Notes: generated by a model not told the origin, from the letters alone. A stretch of 8,435 bases of DNA from Methanocorpusculum sp. (GCA_029986195.1 DALTYF010000030.1:1-8435); one strand, 5' to 3'. Counted from the first letter of the stretch, positions 1 through 6,242 are shown. Made by a program: numbers and translations.

Positions 1-180
1 CCTGAAGATGGAAAAACTCTCGAGCGACACATAGTTGGGACAATCCAGATGAAAATCGTATCGATAGCGGTCGAGTTGAGCGGCTTTGCTCCAAAAGCCT
101 GCAATGCATCTTGACGTGCAGGAGTACGAATTTTTCAGACGGTGAAATCAAAACTCATCCCCGGGCTGCCGGAAAAAAAG
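1..180. other. Left flank with no supported gene; possible gene remnant
   Basis: No complete gene is visible here. Plus-strand frame 1 is open from the window edge to a TGA at 112-114 and plus-strand frame 2 is open to a TAG at 31-33; either could be the tail of a gene lying to the left. On the minus strand, the frame covering about 147 down to 1 is open, without a start codon, and reads with a natural-looking composition (for example RYRYDFHLDCPNYVSLESF). That could be the relic of a gene whose start is lost, but I recognise no family. The stretch probably contains only the 3' end of something to the left plus the nadM transcript end. Confidence 0.25.
173..179 (-). terminator. Poly-T tract after nadM
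   Basis: Read on the minus strand, the nadM stop codon is followed at once by C and seven T. Archaeal RNA polymerase commonly terminates at such U-rich tracts without a hairpin. A short CCGG-GCTG-CCGG palindrome lies just beyond it (160-171), but on the wrong side of the T run to act as a bacterial-type terminator for this gene. Confidence 0.4.
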
Positions 181-687
181 TTAATCGGTTTTTGCAATCT
201 GCTGGATGCGTTCGATGCCGTGAATCTCACGGATGACGTCTGCGACCTCAGGGGGGACGCACTCTTCCCATGCTTCGCCCGCAATCATGCGGGCACGGAT
301 GGCGGTGCCGGAAAGGGTTTCCCGCCGGTACATGGGAGGTGAGGTGACACGGATGCCCGCTTCACGGAAGAGTTCGATGACGAGAGGATTTCCGGTATAG
401 ACGATGTCAAACGGCGGGGTCATGGATTTGACGTGGGCGACCCAGAGGGCGTTTCGCTTGACATCCTCCAAGGGAATAATATAGACGGGGATTCTGATGT
501 CTTTGAGGGCACGGCTGATCATGAGCACCCGTTCACCTGCGGTGACCGGGTGGCGGAGGTCGTGGCTGATTTCGGCGCTGCCGATACCGATGATGAGTTC
601 GTCGACCTCGTCGGCGATGCGTTCGATGACGGATCGGTGACCGTTGTGATACGGCTGGAATCTTCCGACGTAGAGGCCGCGTTTCAT
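181..687 (-). CDS. nadM: Nicotinamide-nucleotide adenylyltransferase, archaeal type (NadM)
   Basis: This cytoplasmic enzyme transfers AMP from ATP to NMN, and in the archaeal family also to nicotinate mononucleotide, giving NAD or deamido-NAD (NaAD) and pyrophosphate. The 168-residue length matches the archaeal family. The N-terminal nucleotidyltransferase motif [10 protein letters not shown] occupies residues 8-17 and contains the HxGH signature (H14, H17). The second ATP-binding motif LSGTAIR lies at 125-131, in the place of the family's IS(G/S)TxxR. The start is supported by a strong GGAGG six bases upstream, inside the end of larB. The gene overlaps larB by four bases (ATGA), so the two are almost certainly co-transcribed and translationally coupled. 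That pairing is meaningful because LarB consumes NaAD. The sequence is intact and nothing is missing. Assignment is secure; which substrate is preferred cannot be read from the sequence. Confidence 0.95.
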   Translation of the reverse strand: MKRGLYVGRFQPYHNGHRSVIERIADEVDELIIGIGSAEISHDLRHPVTAGERVLMISRALKDIRIPVYIIPLEDVKRNALWVAHVKSMTPPFDIVYTGNPLVIELFREAGIRVTSPPMYRRETLSGTAIRARMIAGEAWEECVPPEVADVIREIHGIERIQQIAKTD

Positions 688-1451
688 TGTTTTCCTCCGA
701 TGAGTGCGGCGGTGCGGGCAGCGACCGCTCCCGCGGTGAATCCTGCGTCGATGTTGACGACCGTTATTGCGGCGCAGGACTGGAGCATGGAGGCGAGGGC
801 CGCTTCGCCGTGACCCATGTAGCCGTAGCCGGTACTGACGGGGACACCGATGACCGGTTTGTTGACGAGGCCCGCGACGACGGAAGGAAGGGTTCCTTCG
901 CGGCCTGCACAGACTACGTAGATGTCTGCGTCCCGGAGTTTTTCGAGGGCGGGAAACAGCCGGTGGATTCCGGCAACGCCTACGTCGTATGCCGTCATGA
1001 CAGATGCCCCCATCTCTTCGGCGATGGCGCGGGCTTCCTCGGCGACACGGATGTCGGAGGTTCCGGCAGTTACGATTGCAACCGTTCCGCCCGAAGGGGC
1101 CGGAACGGTGCCGTCCGAGAGGATGAGGATGCGGCAGATCTCACGATAGTCAGCGGTGATACCGTCTGGGAGATGCGCGAGAACGGCGTGTACCTGTTCG
1201 GGACTGATGCGGCTTGCGAGAACCCGGCCTGCGGCACGGACATAGCTGTGCATGATTTTGACCAGCGAGTCGGTGTCTTTTCCTTCGGCCAGGACGACCT
1301 CCGGGATACCGCAGCGGTCTGCACGATTGAGGTCGAGGTTGGCAACTTCGTCGACGGGAAGACTGCTGATCAGCTGCCCGGCTGCGGCAGGGTCGAGCGT
1401 GCCGCATCTGACCTGCTCAAGGATTTCCGGGAGGGTGTGGTGATCCGGCAT
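684..1451 (-). CDS. larB: LarB: pyridinium-3,5-biscarboxylic acid mononucleotide synthase
   Basis: LarB carboxylates the pyridine ring of nicotinic acid adenine dinucleotide and cleaves off AMP, the first step in making the nickel-pincer nucleotide of lactate racemase-type enzymes (LarB, then LarE, then LarC). The 255 residues fit the family. The N-terminal part has the conserved [12 protein letters not shown] segment at 48-59. The C-terminal half is a PurE (AIR carboxylase)-like domain with VTAGTSD at 128-133 plus the following acidic helix, DVGVAGIHR at 156-164, [20 protein letters not shown] at 183-202 and the [14 protein letters not shown] block at 225-238. Cys226 in that block aligns by context with the cysteine that attacks the substrate in characterised LarB. 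It is the first gene of an operon with nadM, whose product can make NaAD. No larC, larE or larA is in the window, so the final enzyme using the cofactor is unknown. Older annotations call this family AIR carboxylase or PurE-like. Confidence 0.92.
   Translation of the reverse strand: MPDHHTLPEILEQVRCGTLDPAAAGQLISSLPVDEVANLDLNRADRCGIPEVVLAEGKDTDSLVKIMHSYVRAAGRVLASRISPEQVHAVLAHLPDGITADYREICRILILSDGTVPAPSGGTVAIVTAGTSDIRVAEEARAIAEEMGASVMTAYDVGVAGIHRLFPALEKLRDADIYVVCAGREGTLPSVVAGLVNKPVIGVPVSTGYGYMGHGEAALASMLQSCAAITVVNIDAGFTAGAVAARTAALIGGKQ
694..698 (-). promoter_or_regulatory. Ribosome binding site of nadM
   Basis: GGAGG on the minus strand, followed by the six-base spacer AAAACA and the ATG at 687. 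It sits within the last codons of larB (Gly-Gly-Lys-Gln-stop) and fixes the nadM start within an ATGA overlap, the usual arrangement for translational coupling. Confidence 0.75.
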
Positions 1452-1481
1452 TGTTGTACTGGTATAGTAGGGCGGCAGGGG

Positions 1482-1487
1482 ATATTA
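1482..1487 (-). promoter_or_regulatory. TATA-like box for the larB-nadM operon
   Basis: TAATAT on the minus strand, centred about 33 bases before the larB ATG. At normal archaeal spacing (TATA centre about 26 bases before transcription start) the leader would be only a few bases long. This agrees with the absence of a Shine-Dalgarno sequence before larB. A second AT-rich match (ACTATA) lies nearer the ATG and cannot be excluded. Confidence 0.4.
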
Positions 1488-1520
1488 GGGTGATCTCTTT
1501 TTGGAAGAGCACATTTATGA

Positions 1521-1551
1521 ACTACTAATTTCAATAAATTAGTAATTGAAA
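1521..1551. promoter_or_regulatory. Promoter/operator of the Fic gene: two interleaved palindromes
   Basis: ACTAATTT (1524-1531) and AAATTAGT (1536-1543) form a perfect 8-bp inverted repeat with spacer CAAT. Adding three bases outwards gives 10 of 11 matches. A second perfect 7-bp inverted repeat, TTTCAAT (1529-1535) and ATTGAAA (1545-1551), is interleaved with it. The AATAAATT in the middle (1533-1540) is a plausible TATA box that would give a leaderless or nearly leaderless transcript starting near the ATG at 1561. A repressor binding the palindrome would therefore cover the promoter. The same motif recurs after the gene at 2867-2893, and the gene product carries a winged-helix domain, so autoregulation is a reasonable inference. 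Confidence 0.5.
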
Positions 1552-1560
1552 AGTACTACT

Positions 1561-1935
1561 ATGAAAACAGATACTTCCTCACCTCCCCCTGCTGCGGACA
1601 TGCAGGAACTTGCAAAAGAGATACAGAGTATCAATGAGAATGGGAATTATTATACATACGAAGAGCTTCGCTACCGCGTAAAACCGGATGCTGCAGACCG
1701 GATATGGCAGATGATGAAACTTGCACGACATCTCGCATCACAGCGGCTGCCCTTTGATCCTATTGAGATACGCTATGTACTGACCGGAGAAATTGCAAGA
1801 GAACTGTATCTGTGTGATCAGGATCTTTCCAGGATTTTGGATGTGGGAAAAAAACACTTGACTCAATGTCTGCGTATATCATTGAGGCCTTGTCGGATGA
1901 AGCAATTTATTCGAGCAAACTGGAAGGTGCAGTAA
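1561..1935 (+). CDS. Fic-family protein, N-terminal fragment (frameshifted)
   Basis: This is the N-terminal part of a Fic protein whose catalytic part is in the overlapping frame starting at 1866. Residues 1-98 are genuine: they follow the usual N-terminal region of the large Fic family that opens with a YYxYxELRYR-type segment (here residues 30-39), followed by a helical stretch before the Fic core. After the A7 run at 1848-1854 the remaining 26 residues are out of frame and meaningless. Reading one base back at A AAA AAA gives VGKKTLDSMSAYIIEALSD, which joins cleanly to the downstream frame, for a protein of about 428 residues. I chose ATG 1561 over the in-frame TTG at 1546 because that TTG lies inside the operator palindrome and the TATA-like box points to a start near 1561. 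The lower GC than larB-nadM hints at acquired DNA. Confidence 0.7.
   Translation: MKTDTSSPPPAADMQELAKEIQSINENGNYYTYEELRYRVKPDAADRIWQMMKLARHLASQRLPFDPIEIRYVLTGEIARELYLCDQDLSRILDVGKKHLTQCLRISLRPCRMKQFIRANWKVQ
1848..1854 (+). other. A7 run with -1 slippery heptamer joining the two Fic frames
   Basis: In the frame of the upstream fragment the bases read GGA AAA AAA CAC, so the last A of GGA plus AAA AAA form the heptamer A AAA AAA. A -1 slip makes the next codon ACA and continues into the Fic catalytic frame; equally, one extra A in the genome would make a single open gene. The sequence cannot tell a lost base, a sequencing error and programmed slippage apart. Confidence 0.75.
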
Positions 1936-2846
1936 CTACGGAACTGGCCGCCAAAAATATGCTGCGGAAAAATATTCCTCCAAAAACAAAGGATGAACAG
2001 ATGATTGTAAACAATCATCACGCAATACAGTTTATCCGGGACAAAAAAGATATTTTGCTTACTCCTGAGTTTCTCTGTGAGCTTCAGCGCATTGTAACAA
2101 CCGACACCCTGAAGGATGAACATCAGTCAGGAACGTTCCGGACAACAGACGATGTTGCGGTTGTGGAAGGACGGTCGGGAAAAGTTGTCCATTACCCTCC
2201 GAAATCAGCGGAACTTCCCGCCCTGATTCAGGCCGTCTGTGATCTGGCGAACCGGGATCGGAAGAACAGTCCGGCTGATTCATTTGTTCATCCGATCATT
2301 GTCGGGATTGCACTGCATTTCCTGATTGGATACATCCATCCGTTTTACGATGGGAACGGGAGAACTGCGAGAACATTGTTTTACTGGTATGTGCTTTCCC
2401 GGGGCTACCGGCTGTTTGAGTACATTGCGATCTCAAAAATTATCACACAGGCTCCGGCGCAGTACCGGAACGCGTACACCGCAACGGAAGAGGATGCAAT
2501 GGATCTGACCTACTTTATCAGATATAATGTCCACTGCATCCAAAAAGCGCGGGAAAAACTCACCGAGTATCTGCACTGCGAACAGAAACGAATGGGTGCC
2601 GTAGAGGTCCGTATCGCTGCCCTGCCAGATCTGACGAAACGTCAGGGACAGATTCTCCGGTATATGCTTGAGTACCCGGATGAGGAGTTCAGTATCCGGG
2701 AAATTACAGACAGATTTTCCGTTGCCTATCAAACTGCAAGAACAGATCTTATGCATCTGGATGCACGGAGATATGTGCAGATGAAAAAACGAGGAAAAGC
2801 TCAGTATTACAGAGTGAATACAGAACACCCATTCGCCAGACAGTAA
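1866..2846 (+). CDS. Fic domain protein (predicted AMP transferase), catalytic part with winged helix
   Basis: Fic enzymes transfer AMP, or another nucleotide part, from ATP to hydroxyl groups of target proteins. The motif HPFYDGNGRTAR is complete at residues 158-169, including the catalytic His158 and the phosphate-binding GNGR. The inhibitory helix motif (S/T)xxxE(G/N) is present as S16-SKL-E20-G21, placing the protein in class II, where the glutamate blocks productive ATP binding. Residues from about 255 to 317 look like a winged helix-turn-helix DNA-binding domain (IREITDRFSVAYQTARTDL). The ATG at 1866 has no ribosome binding site and cuts into conserved sequence, so it is probably only an internal methionine of the 428-residue protein. 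If it were used, the product would keep the inhibitory helix and the active site. The target is unknown, and no antitoxin-like partner is adjacent. Confidence 0.85.
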   Translation: MSAYIIEALSDEAIYSSKLEGAVTTELAAKNMLRKNIPPKTKDEQMIVNNHHAIQFIRDKKDILLTPEFLCELQRIVTTDTLKDEHQSGTFRTTDDVAVVEGRSGKVVHYPPKSAELPALIQAVCDLANRDRKNSPADSFVHPIIVGIALHFLIGYIHPFYDGNGRTARTLFYWYVLSRGYRLFEYIAISKIITQAPAQYRNAYTATEEDAMDLTYFIRYNVHCIQKAREKLTEYLHCEQKRMGAVEVRIAALPDLTKRQGQILRYMLEYPDEEFSIREITDRFSVAYQTARTDLMHLDARRYVQMKKRGKAQYYRVNTEHPFARQ

Positions 2847-2866
2847 TCATTTGCAATTACTTCGGA

Positions 2867-2893
2867 ATTACTAACTTGTGTCAAATTAGTAAT
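2867..2893. repeat. Palindromic motif copy downstream of the Fic gene
   Basis: ATTACTAA (2867-2874) and TTAGTAAT (2886-2893) are perfect 8-bp inverted arms separated by 11 bases. The right part, AAATTAGTAAT at 2883-2893, is an exact 11-bp direct copy of 1536-1546 in the Fic promoter. The Fic gene is thus bracketed by the same motif, and this copy also lies about 80 bases before the symporter start. It could be a second operator of one regulator, or the trace of an inserted segment with flanking repeats. Confidence 0.5.
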
Positions 2894-2922
2894 GTACCTG
2901 CAGATTCCCCAAACCCGCACCC

Positions 2923-2930
2923 AATAAATA
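2923..2930 (+). promoter_or_regulatory. TATA-like box for the symporter gene
   Basis: AATAAATA centred about 43 bases before the ATG at 2970, predicting transcription start near 2953 and a short leader. No convincing Shine-Dalgarno sequence precedes the ATG. Confidence 0.4.
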
Positions 2931-2969
2931 CCAGCACAGAACATTCTTACTCACACAACCTCAGTACCC

Positions 2970-4199
2970 ATGCAGCTCGACATCGCCCCAAAAACCCTCA
3001 CCTACCGTCTATCGGAAACCGCCGTCACCGAGATAAGCTCGCTCACCGCAAAAACCCTCAAAGAAGGACAGATCGGTGCTGACGACGCCAAGAACTTACA
3101 GATAGCCGTCGAAAAAGTTCTCCTCAAATGGCTCGCCGTTCTCGGCGAAGGAAGCGAATGCACCTTCCGCAGCGGAAGGCGTCTGGGCCGCCAGTACATC
3201 ACCATGGCCGTTCCCGGCCCCAAAGTCAACCCCTTCGGCGGCGAAGAGGACTGCGTCTTAACCGGCGGAAACTCCGTGCAGACGCTCCTTGCAAACATCG
3301 GCCTCGTCCCGTCCTACCACTACGTCAACGGCGAAAACCAGATCGCCCTCATGCCGAAGCGGAAAAAGATCAAACCCCTCATCTATCTTATCTGCTCCGT
3401 CATTGCCGGACTCGGCTGCCGCATGCTTCCGGCAGACATCTCCCACGCTATCGGCACGGGAATTGTCACCCCGCTCTTTGACACCTTTATCGGCGTCCTC
3501 ATCGCAATCGCCCTTCCCATGATGTTCCTCTCGCTTCTGTGGGGCATCTACAGTATCGGCGACACCGCAACGCTCGGCAACATCGGTAACAAAGTAATCG
3601 GCAGATACTTCGGGCGCATCTACTTCACCCTCGTCGTCTGTACGATCGTCTGTCTCTTCTTCTTCCCCGTCTCCATCTTCGGCGGCTCTCAAAGCATCGG
3701 AGAGTTCCAGGCAATCTTTGCCATGCTCCTCTCCATCATCCCTTCCAATGTCGTGACCCCGTTCTCCGAGGGAAACACTCTCCAGATCATCTTCCTTGCC
3801 GTCGTCTTCGGCCTTGCCATGCTGATCCTCAACAAAAAGATCCCGACGATCGTACAGTTCGTCGGCCAGGCAAACACCTTAATCCAGCTGGTCATGGAAT
3901 GGATCACCTCCCTTCTGCCGGTCATCATCTTCGTCAGCATTCTGCATCTCATGCTCACCGACATAGAAAACCTCGGCGACCTCTGGAAACTCTTCGCCGT
4001 CATTCTTCTCTGTGTCATCGTCAATCTCCTCCTCATGGGAGGAGGAGTTGTCCTTGGCCGGAGAATCTCACCGGTTCTCCTTGCCAAAAAACTCCTGCCG
4101 TCATTTCTCATCGCCCTCACCACCGCATCGTCCGCCGCAACATTTTCGACGAACATGGACACTGCGGCAAAAAACTCGGCATCTCCTCCCGGCTCGTGA
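2970..4199 (+). CDS. Dicarboxylate/amino acid:cation symporter (SLC1/DAACS family), N-terminal part, frameshifted
   Basis: The membrane part resembles glutamate transporter homologues such as GltPh, which move dicarboxylates or amino acids by an elevator mechanism using an ion gradient. Membrane segments begin near residue 135. Recognisable family blocks are ALPMMFLSLLWGIYSIGD (181-198), IIPSNVVTPFSEGNTLQIIF (256-275) and the serine-rich hairpin HP1 tip TASSAAT (385-391). Residues 1-130 are soluble and not part of the usual transporter; they end with a basic PKRKKIK linker and weakly recall GHKL-type ATP-binding folds, though I see no clear ATP-binding motif. The frame is lost at GCA AAA AAC (4167-4175), and 10 wrong residues precede a stop. 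With one more A, or a -1 slip, the protein would continue in the frame ending at 4573, for 534 residues. As written it lacks HP2 and the substrate-binding last helix, so it would not transport. Confidence 0.8.
   Translation: MQLDIAPKTLTYRLSETAVTEISSLTAKTLKEGQIGADDAKNLQIAVEKVLLKWLAVLGEGSECTFRSGRRLGRQYITMAVPGPKVNPFGGEEDCVLTGGNSVQTLLANIGLVPSYHYVNGENQIALMPKRKKIKPLIYLICSVIAGLGCRMLPADISHAIGTGIVTPLFDTFIGVLIAIALPMMFLSLLWGIYSIGDTATLGNIGNKVIGRYFGRIYFTLVVCTIVCLFFFPVSIFGGSQSIGEFQAIFAMLLSIIPSNVVTPFSEGNTLQIIFLAVVFGLAMLILNKKIPTIVQFVGQANTLIQLVMEWITSLLPVIIFVSILHLMLTDIENLGDLWKLFAVILLCVIVNLLLMGGGVVLGRRISPVLLAKKLLPSFLIALTTASSAATFSTNMDTAAKNSASPPGS
4169..4175 (+). other. A6 run forming slippery heptamer A AAA AAC in the symporter
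   Basis: Zero frame reads GCA AAA AAC; a -1 slip on A AAA AAC, the classic retroviral and coronaviral type of slippery site, continues as CTC GGC ATC into the conserved C-terminal frame. A 7-bp pairing (CGGCATC at 4177-4183 with GGTGCCG at 4207-4213, including one G-U) follows, but it starts only one base after the heptamer, closer than normal for a stimulatory structure. A missing seventh A explains the break equally well. Confidence 0.7.
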
Positions 4200-4573
4200 A
4201 CTTCGGGGTGCCGCTCGGAACCGCGTTCTCCCGTCCCGGTCACGCGGCAATATTTTTCTGCGTCTGTCTCTTCATGGCAGACTACTATGCCGTCCCCATC
4301 ACGCTCTCGTGGATTTTTATGGCAATCCTCACCTCAGGACTTCTGGCACTCGCCGTCCCGCCCGTTCCCGGAGGAGGAATCGCCTGTTACTCCATCCTCT
4401 TCCTCCAGCTCGGCATCCCGGTTGAAGCTCTGGGAATTGCCGTGGTGCTGGAAATTCTGCTTGATTTCCTCAGTACGGCCCTCAACATGGTGGCCGTTCC
4501 CATCGACATGGTGCAGGTCGCCGCAAAACTCGACATGCTCGACGAGGAGAAACTCAAAAGCAGTTCCGCGTGA
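4175..4573 (+). pseudogene. SLC1-type symporter, C-terminal part in the shifted frame
   Basis: This is the direct continuation of the symporter: LGISSRLVNFGVPLG, helix 7, the HP2 hairpin loop VPPVPGGG, then the last helix VLEILLDFLSTALNM. It completes the transport domain but has no credible start of its own; the first in-frame ATG is mid-helix near 4274. Comparison with GltPh shows unusual ligand residues. The NMDGT motif of helix 7 is replaced by SRPGH. In helix 8 the Asp390 position is Glu, Asp394 is kept, the Arg397 position that holds the acidic side chain is Ser, and Thr398 and Asn401 are kept. Neutral amino acids or another small solute may therefore be the substrate, and sodium coupling may differ. 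It should be read as one gene with 2970-4199. Confidence 0.75.
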
Positions 4574-4591
4574 ACACTTCAAGTCCTCTCC

Positions 4592-4601
4592 TTTTTTATA
4601 T
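4592..4601 (+). promoter_or_regulatory. T tract and TATA-like box between symporter and CLC genes
   Basis: TTTTTTATAT combines a T run that could end the symporter transcript with a TATA box for the CLC gene. Transcription would begin near 4623, leaving about 20 bases of leader before the ATG at 4643. This argues against the TTG at 4622 as translation start. Confidence 0.45.
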
Positions 4602-4642
4602 CCTCAGCAGAAAGTACCAGATTGCATGCGGGGATGGAATGT

Positions 4643-6031
4643 ATGAGTGAAAAGAAGTGTGAGAGTTCCTTCAGAAAACTGATTCTGATCGGGGTGACGG
4701 TCGGTGTCATCTCCGGATTCGGGGCGTATCTCTTCTTCAAAGGACTTGAGTACGGCACAGCATTTGTCATGGAGATCCTCTTTTGTGCAGACCTTCCCCT
4801 GGAAGGCCAGACGGCGGCAGAGATTGCCGGATGGACACCGCCGCCGGTTGTCTGGCTGATTCTCCCCATCATCTGCGGAGGCGCTCTCCTCTCAGGTCTC
4901 ATCGTCTACTTCTTCGCCCCGGAAGCTGAGGGCCACGGCACCGACGCGGCGATTCGGGCGTATCACGGCGACGGGAAAATCCGCTGGCGGGTTCCGATCG
5001 TCAAGGCGGTTGCTTCCATCATCACTATCTCAACCGGAGGGTCTGCCGGGCGGGAAGGGCCGACCGCCCAGATAGCCGCAGGGTTCGGGGCGTTTATTGC
5101 AGACGTCCTGAACCTCTCGCCGCGCGAACGAAAGATCGCGATTGCGACCGGTATCGGTGCGGGTATCGGTACGATCTTCAAGGCTCCTCTCGGCGGCGCA
5201 ATTCTCGCCGCCGAGATTTTGTATCTGCAGGACTTTGAGGCGGATGTGGTTATGCCGTCCTTCCTCGCATCCATCATCGGTTACTCCATCTTCGGGTTCT
5301 TTGAAGGATACGCACCGATCTTCGGTGCGGCTTCGCTCGTCTGGTCGGTCGCACAGATTCCGCTTTTCCTTCTCCTCGGCGCCCTTGCCGCAGGCGTCGG
5401 CATCTTTTATGTGAAAACATTTTACGGAACAAAGGGGGTCTTCGATGCGGTCGCCGTCCGGTATCACATTCCGAAGTATGCAAAGCCGGTTCTGGGTGCA
5501 TTCCTGATCGGTGTTCTGATCATTGCTCTTTCCTATCTTTCGCCGGAGACGATGATGGTGGGACTGGCCAGTCTTGGCAGCGGATACGGGTTTGTGCAGA
5601 TGGCGATGTACAATATGCTGCCGCTGTCGGTTCTGATTCTTCTGCCGGTTGCAAAGACCGTCACCACCTCCCTGACAATCGGATCGGGCGGCAGCGGCGG
5701 GGTGTTTGCGCCCGGGCTTGCGGTCGGCGGGTTTGCGGGCGAGGCGTTCGGAATGTTTCTGCATCTGATTCTGCCGGAGCTTGTGCCGCTTGCGAGTGTG
5801 CCGGCATTTGTGATTGTGGGAATGCTTGCCCTGTTCGGCGGGATTTCCCATGCCCCGATTGCGATTATGATTATGGTTCTTGAGATGACGGGGGACTTTT
5901 CTCTGTTTGTTCCGGCAATGGGGGCGGTGGCTGTTGCGTATATGCTGATCGGGAAACAGACGATCTTCCATGAACAGCGCCTGTGCCGGGAGGAGGCGGA
6001 GGAGGACTGGGACCGACGGCACACGAAGTGA
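4643..6031 (+). CDS. CLC-family chloride channel or chloride/proton antiporter
   Basis: This multi-pass membrane protein moves chloride or a related anion. With the start at 4643 it has 462 residues, a complete CLC membrane core without C-terminal CBS domains. The selectivity motifs are GREGP at 136-140, with the gating glutamate Glu138, and GVFAP at 353-357. The first motif, normally GSGIP, reads GHGTD at 98-101 and beyond, so the usual serine ligand is changed. At the APLGG block (181-185 onward) E191 matches E. coli Glu202, but the internal proton-transfer glutamate (Glu203 in E. coli) is Ile192, and the chloride-binding tyrosine position near the end appears to be Phe441. Channel-type CLCs lack the internal glutamate, although some antiporters lack it too. 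Alternative in-frame starts at 4634 (ATG) and 4622 (TTG) are less likely given the TATA position. It has its own promoter downstream of the symporter and converges on the glycosyltransferase. Confidence 0.93.
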   Translation: MSEKKCESSFRKLILIGVTVGVISGFGAYLFFKGLEYGTAFVMEILFCADLPLEGQTAAEIAGWTPPPVVWLILPIICGGALLSGLIVYFFAPEAEGHGTDAAIRAYHGDGKIRWRVPIVKAVASIITISTGGSAGREGPTAQIAAGFGAFIADVLNLSPRERKIAIATGIGAGIGTIFKAPLGGAILAAEILYLQDFEADVVMPSFLASIIGYSIFGFFEGYAPIFGAASLVWSVAQIPLFLLLGALAAGVGIFYVKTFYGTKGVFDAVAVRYHIPKYAKPVLGAFLIGVLIIALSYLSPETMMVGLASLGSGYGFVQMAMYNMLPLSVLILLPVAKTVTTSLTIGSGGSGGVFAPGLAVGGFAGEAFGMFLHLILPELVPLASVPAFVIVGMLALFGGISHAPIAIMIMVLEMTGDFSLFVPAMGAVAVAYMLIGKQTIFHEQRLCREEAEEDWDRRHTK

Positions 6032-6047
6032 GTGGTTCGTGAACTCA

Positions 6048-6061
6048 GAGTTCAGAGTTCA
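6048..6061 (+). repeat. Left arm of a 14-bp inverted repeat after the CLC gene
   Basis: GAGTTCAGAGTTCA is two tandem copies of GAGTTCA, preceded by GAACTCA so that GAACTC-A-GAGTTC also forms a local palindrome. Its exact reverse complement is at 6243-6256. It begins 16 bases after the CLC stop codon. Confidence 0.8.
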
Positions 6062-6066
6062 TTTCC

Positions 6067-6074
6067 TTTTTTTT
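6067..6074 (+). terminator. T8 tract downstream of the CLC gene
   Basis: Eight consecutive T, 36 bases after the CLC stop and directly after the repeat arm, is the strongest candidate for archaeal-type termination of this transcript. Further T runs follow within 70 bases. Confidence 0.5.
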
Positions 6075-6184
6075 GAAAATGAGGTGACGGAGATTTTTTC
6101 CATTCTCTCTTCCCCGATGAGGGAGATACGAATTTTTTTTCTCTTGTGGTATAGATATAGTGTTGGGTATAGAAATAGATACGT

Positions 6185-6222
6185 TCTGTCCTGAATGAAA
6201 AAACAGACCAGACAGATTTTTT
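6185..6222. terminator. Hairpin with T tracts between convergent genes
   Basis: TCTGTC (6185-6190) pairs with GACAGA (6211-6216), and six T follow on the plus strand. On the minus strand the loop holds another T6 (6203 to 6198), suiting the end of the glycosyltransferase transcript. It may serve both convergent genes. The loop is 20 bases, so the hairpin itself is weak. Confidence 0.4.
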
Positions 6223-6242
6223 CTTCAAATTGGAATGAGTTT

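Noticed and set aside
687..1493. Long plus-strand open frame (268 codons) opposite larB
   Set aside because: Its sequence is acidic and low in recognisable motifs, it lies antisense to a gene with unmistakable LarB motifs, and it results from the GC-rich codon pattern of that gene.
1546..1560. TTG at 1546 as start of the Fic gene
   Set aside because: It lies within the operator palindrome and the TATA-like box would place transcription start after it; ATG at 1561 fits better.
3899..4167. Open frame from 3899 as a separate gene start
   Set aside because: The part before about 4168 is an out-of-frame shadow of the symporter; only the later part carries family sequence.
4622..4642. TTG at 4622 and ATG at 4634 as starts of the CLC gene
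   Set aside because: The TATA position predicts transcription beginning near 4623, and MSEKK from 4643 is a normal family N-terminus; 4634 remains a minor alternative.
5030..6022. Long minus-strand open frame (330 codons) opposite the CLC gene
   Set aside because: Composition is implausible (very rich in Arg, His, Asn and Gln), and the plus strand encodes a complete CLC protein.
6124..6182. GGTATAGATATAG and GGTATAGAAATAG as a tandem repeat or small RNA promoter
   Set aside because: Two imperfect copies in AT-rich spacer are too little evidence, and no stable RNA structure follows.
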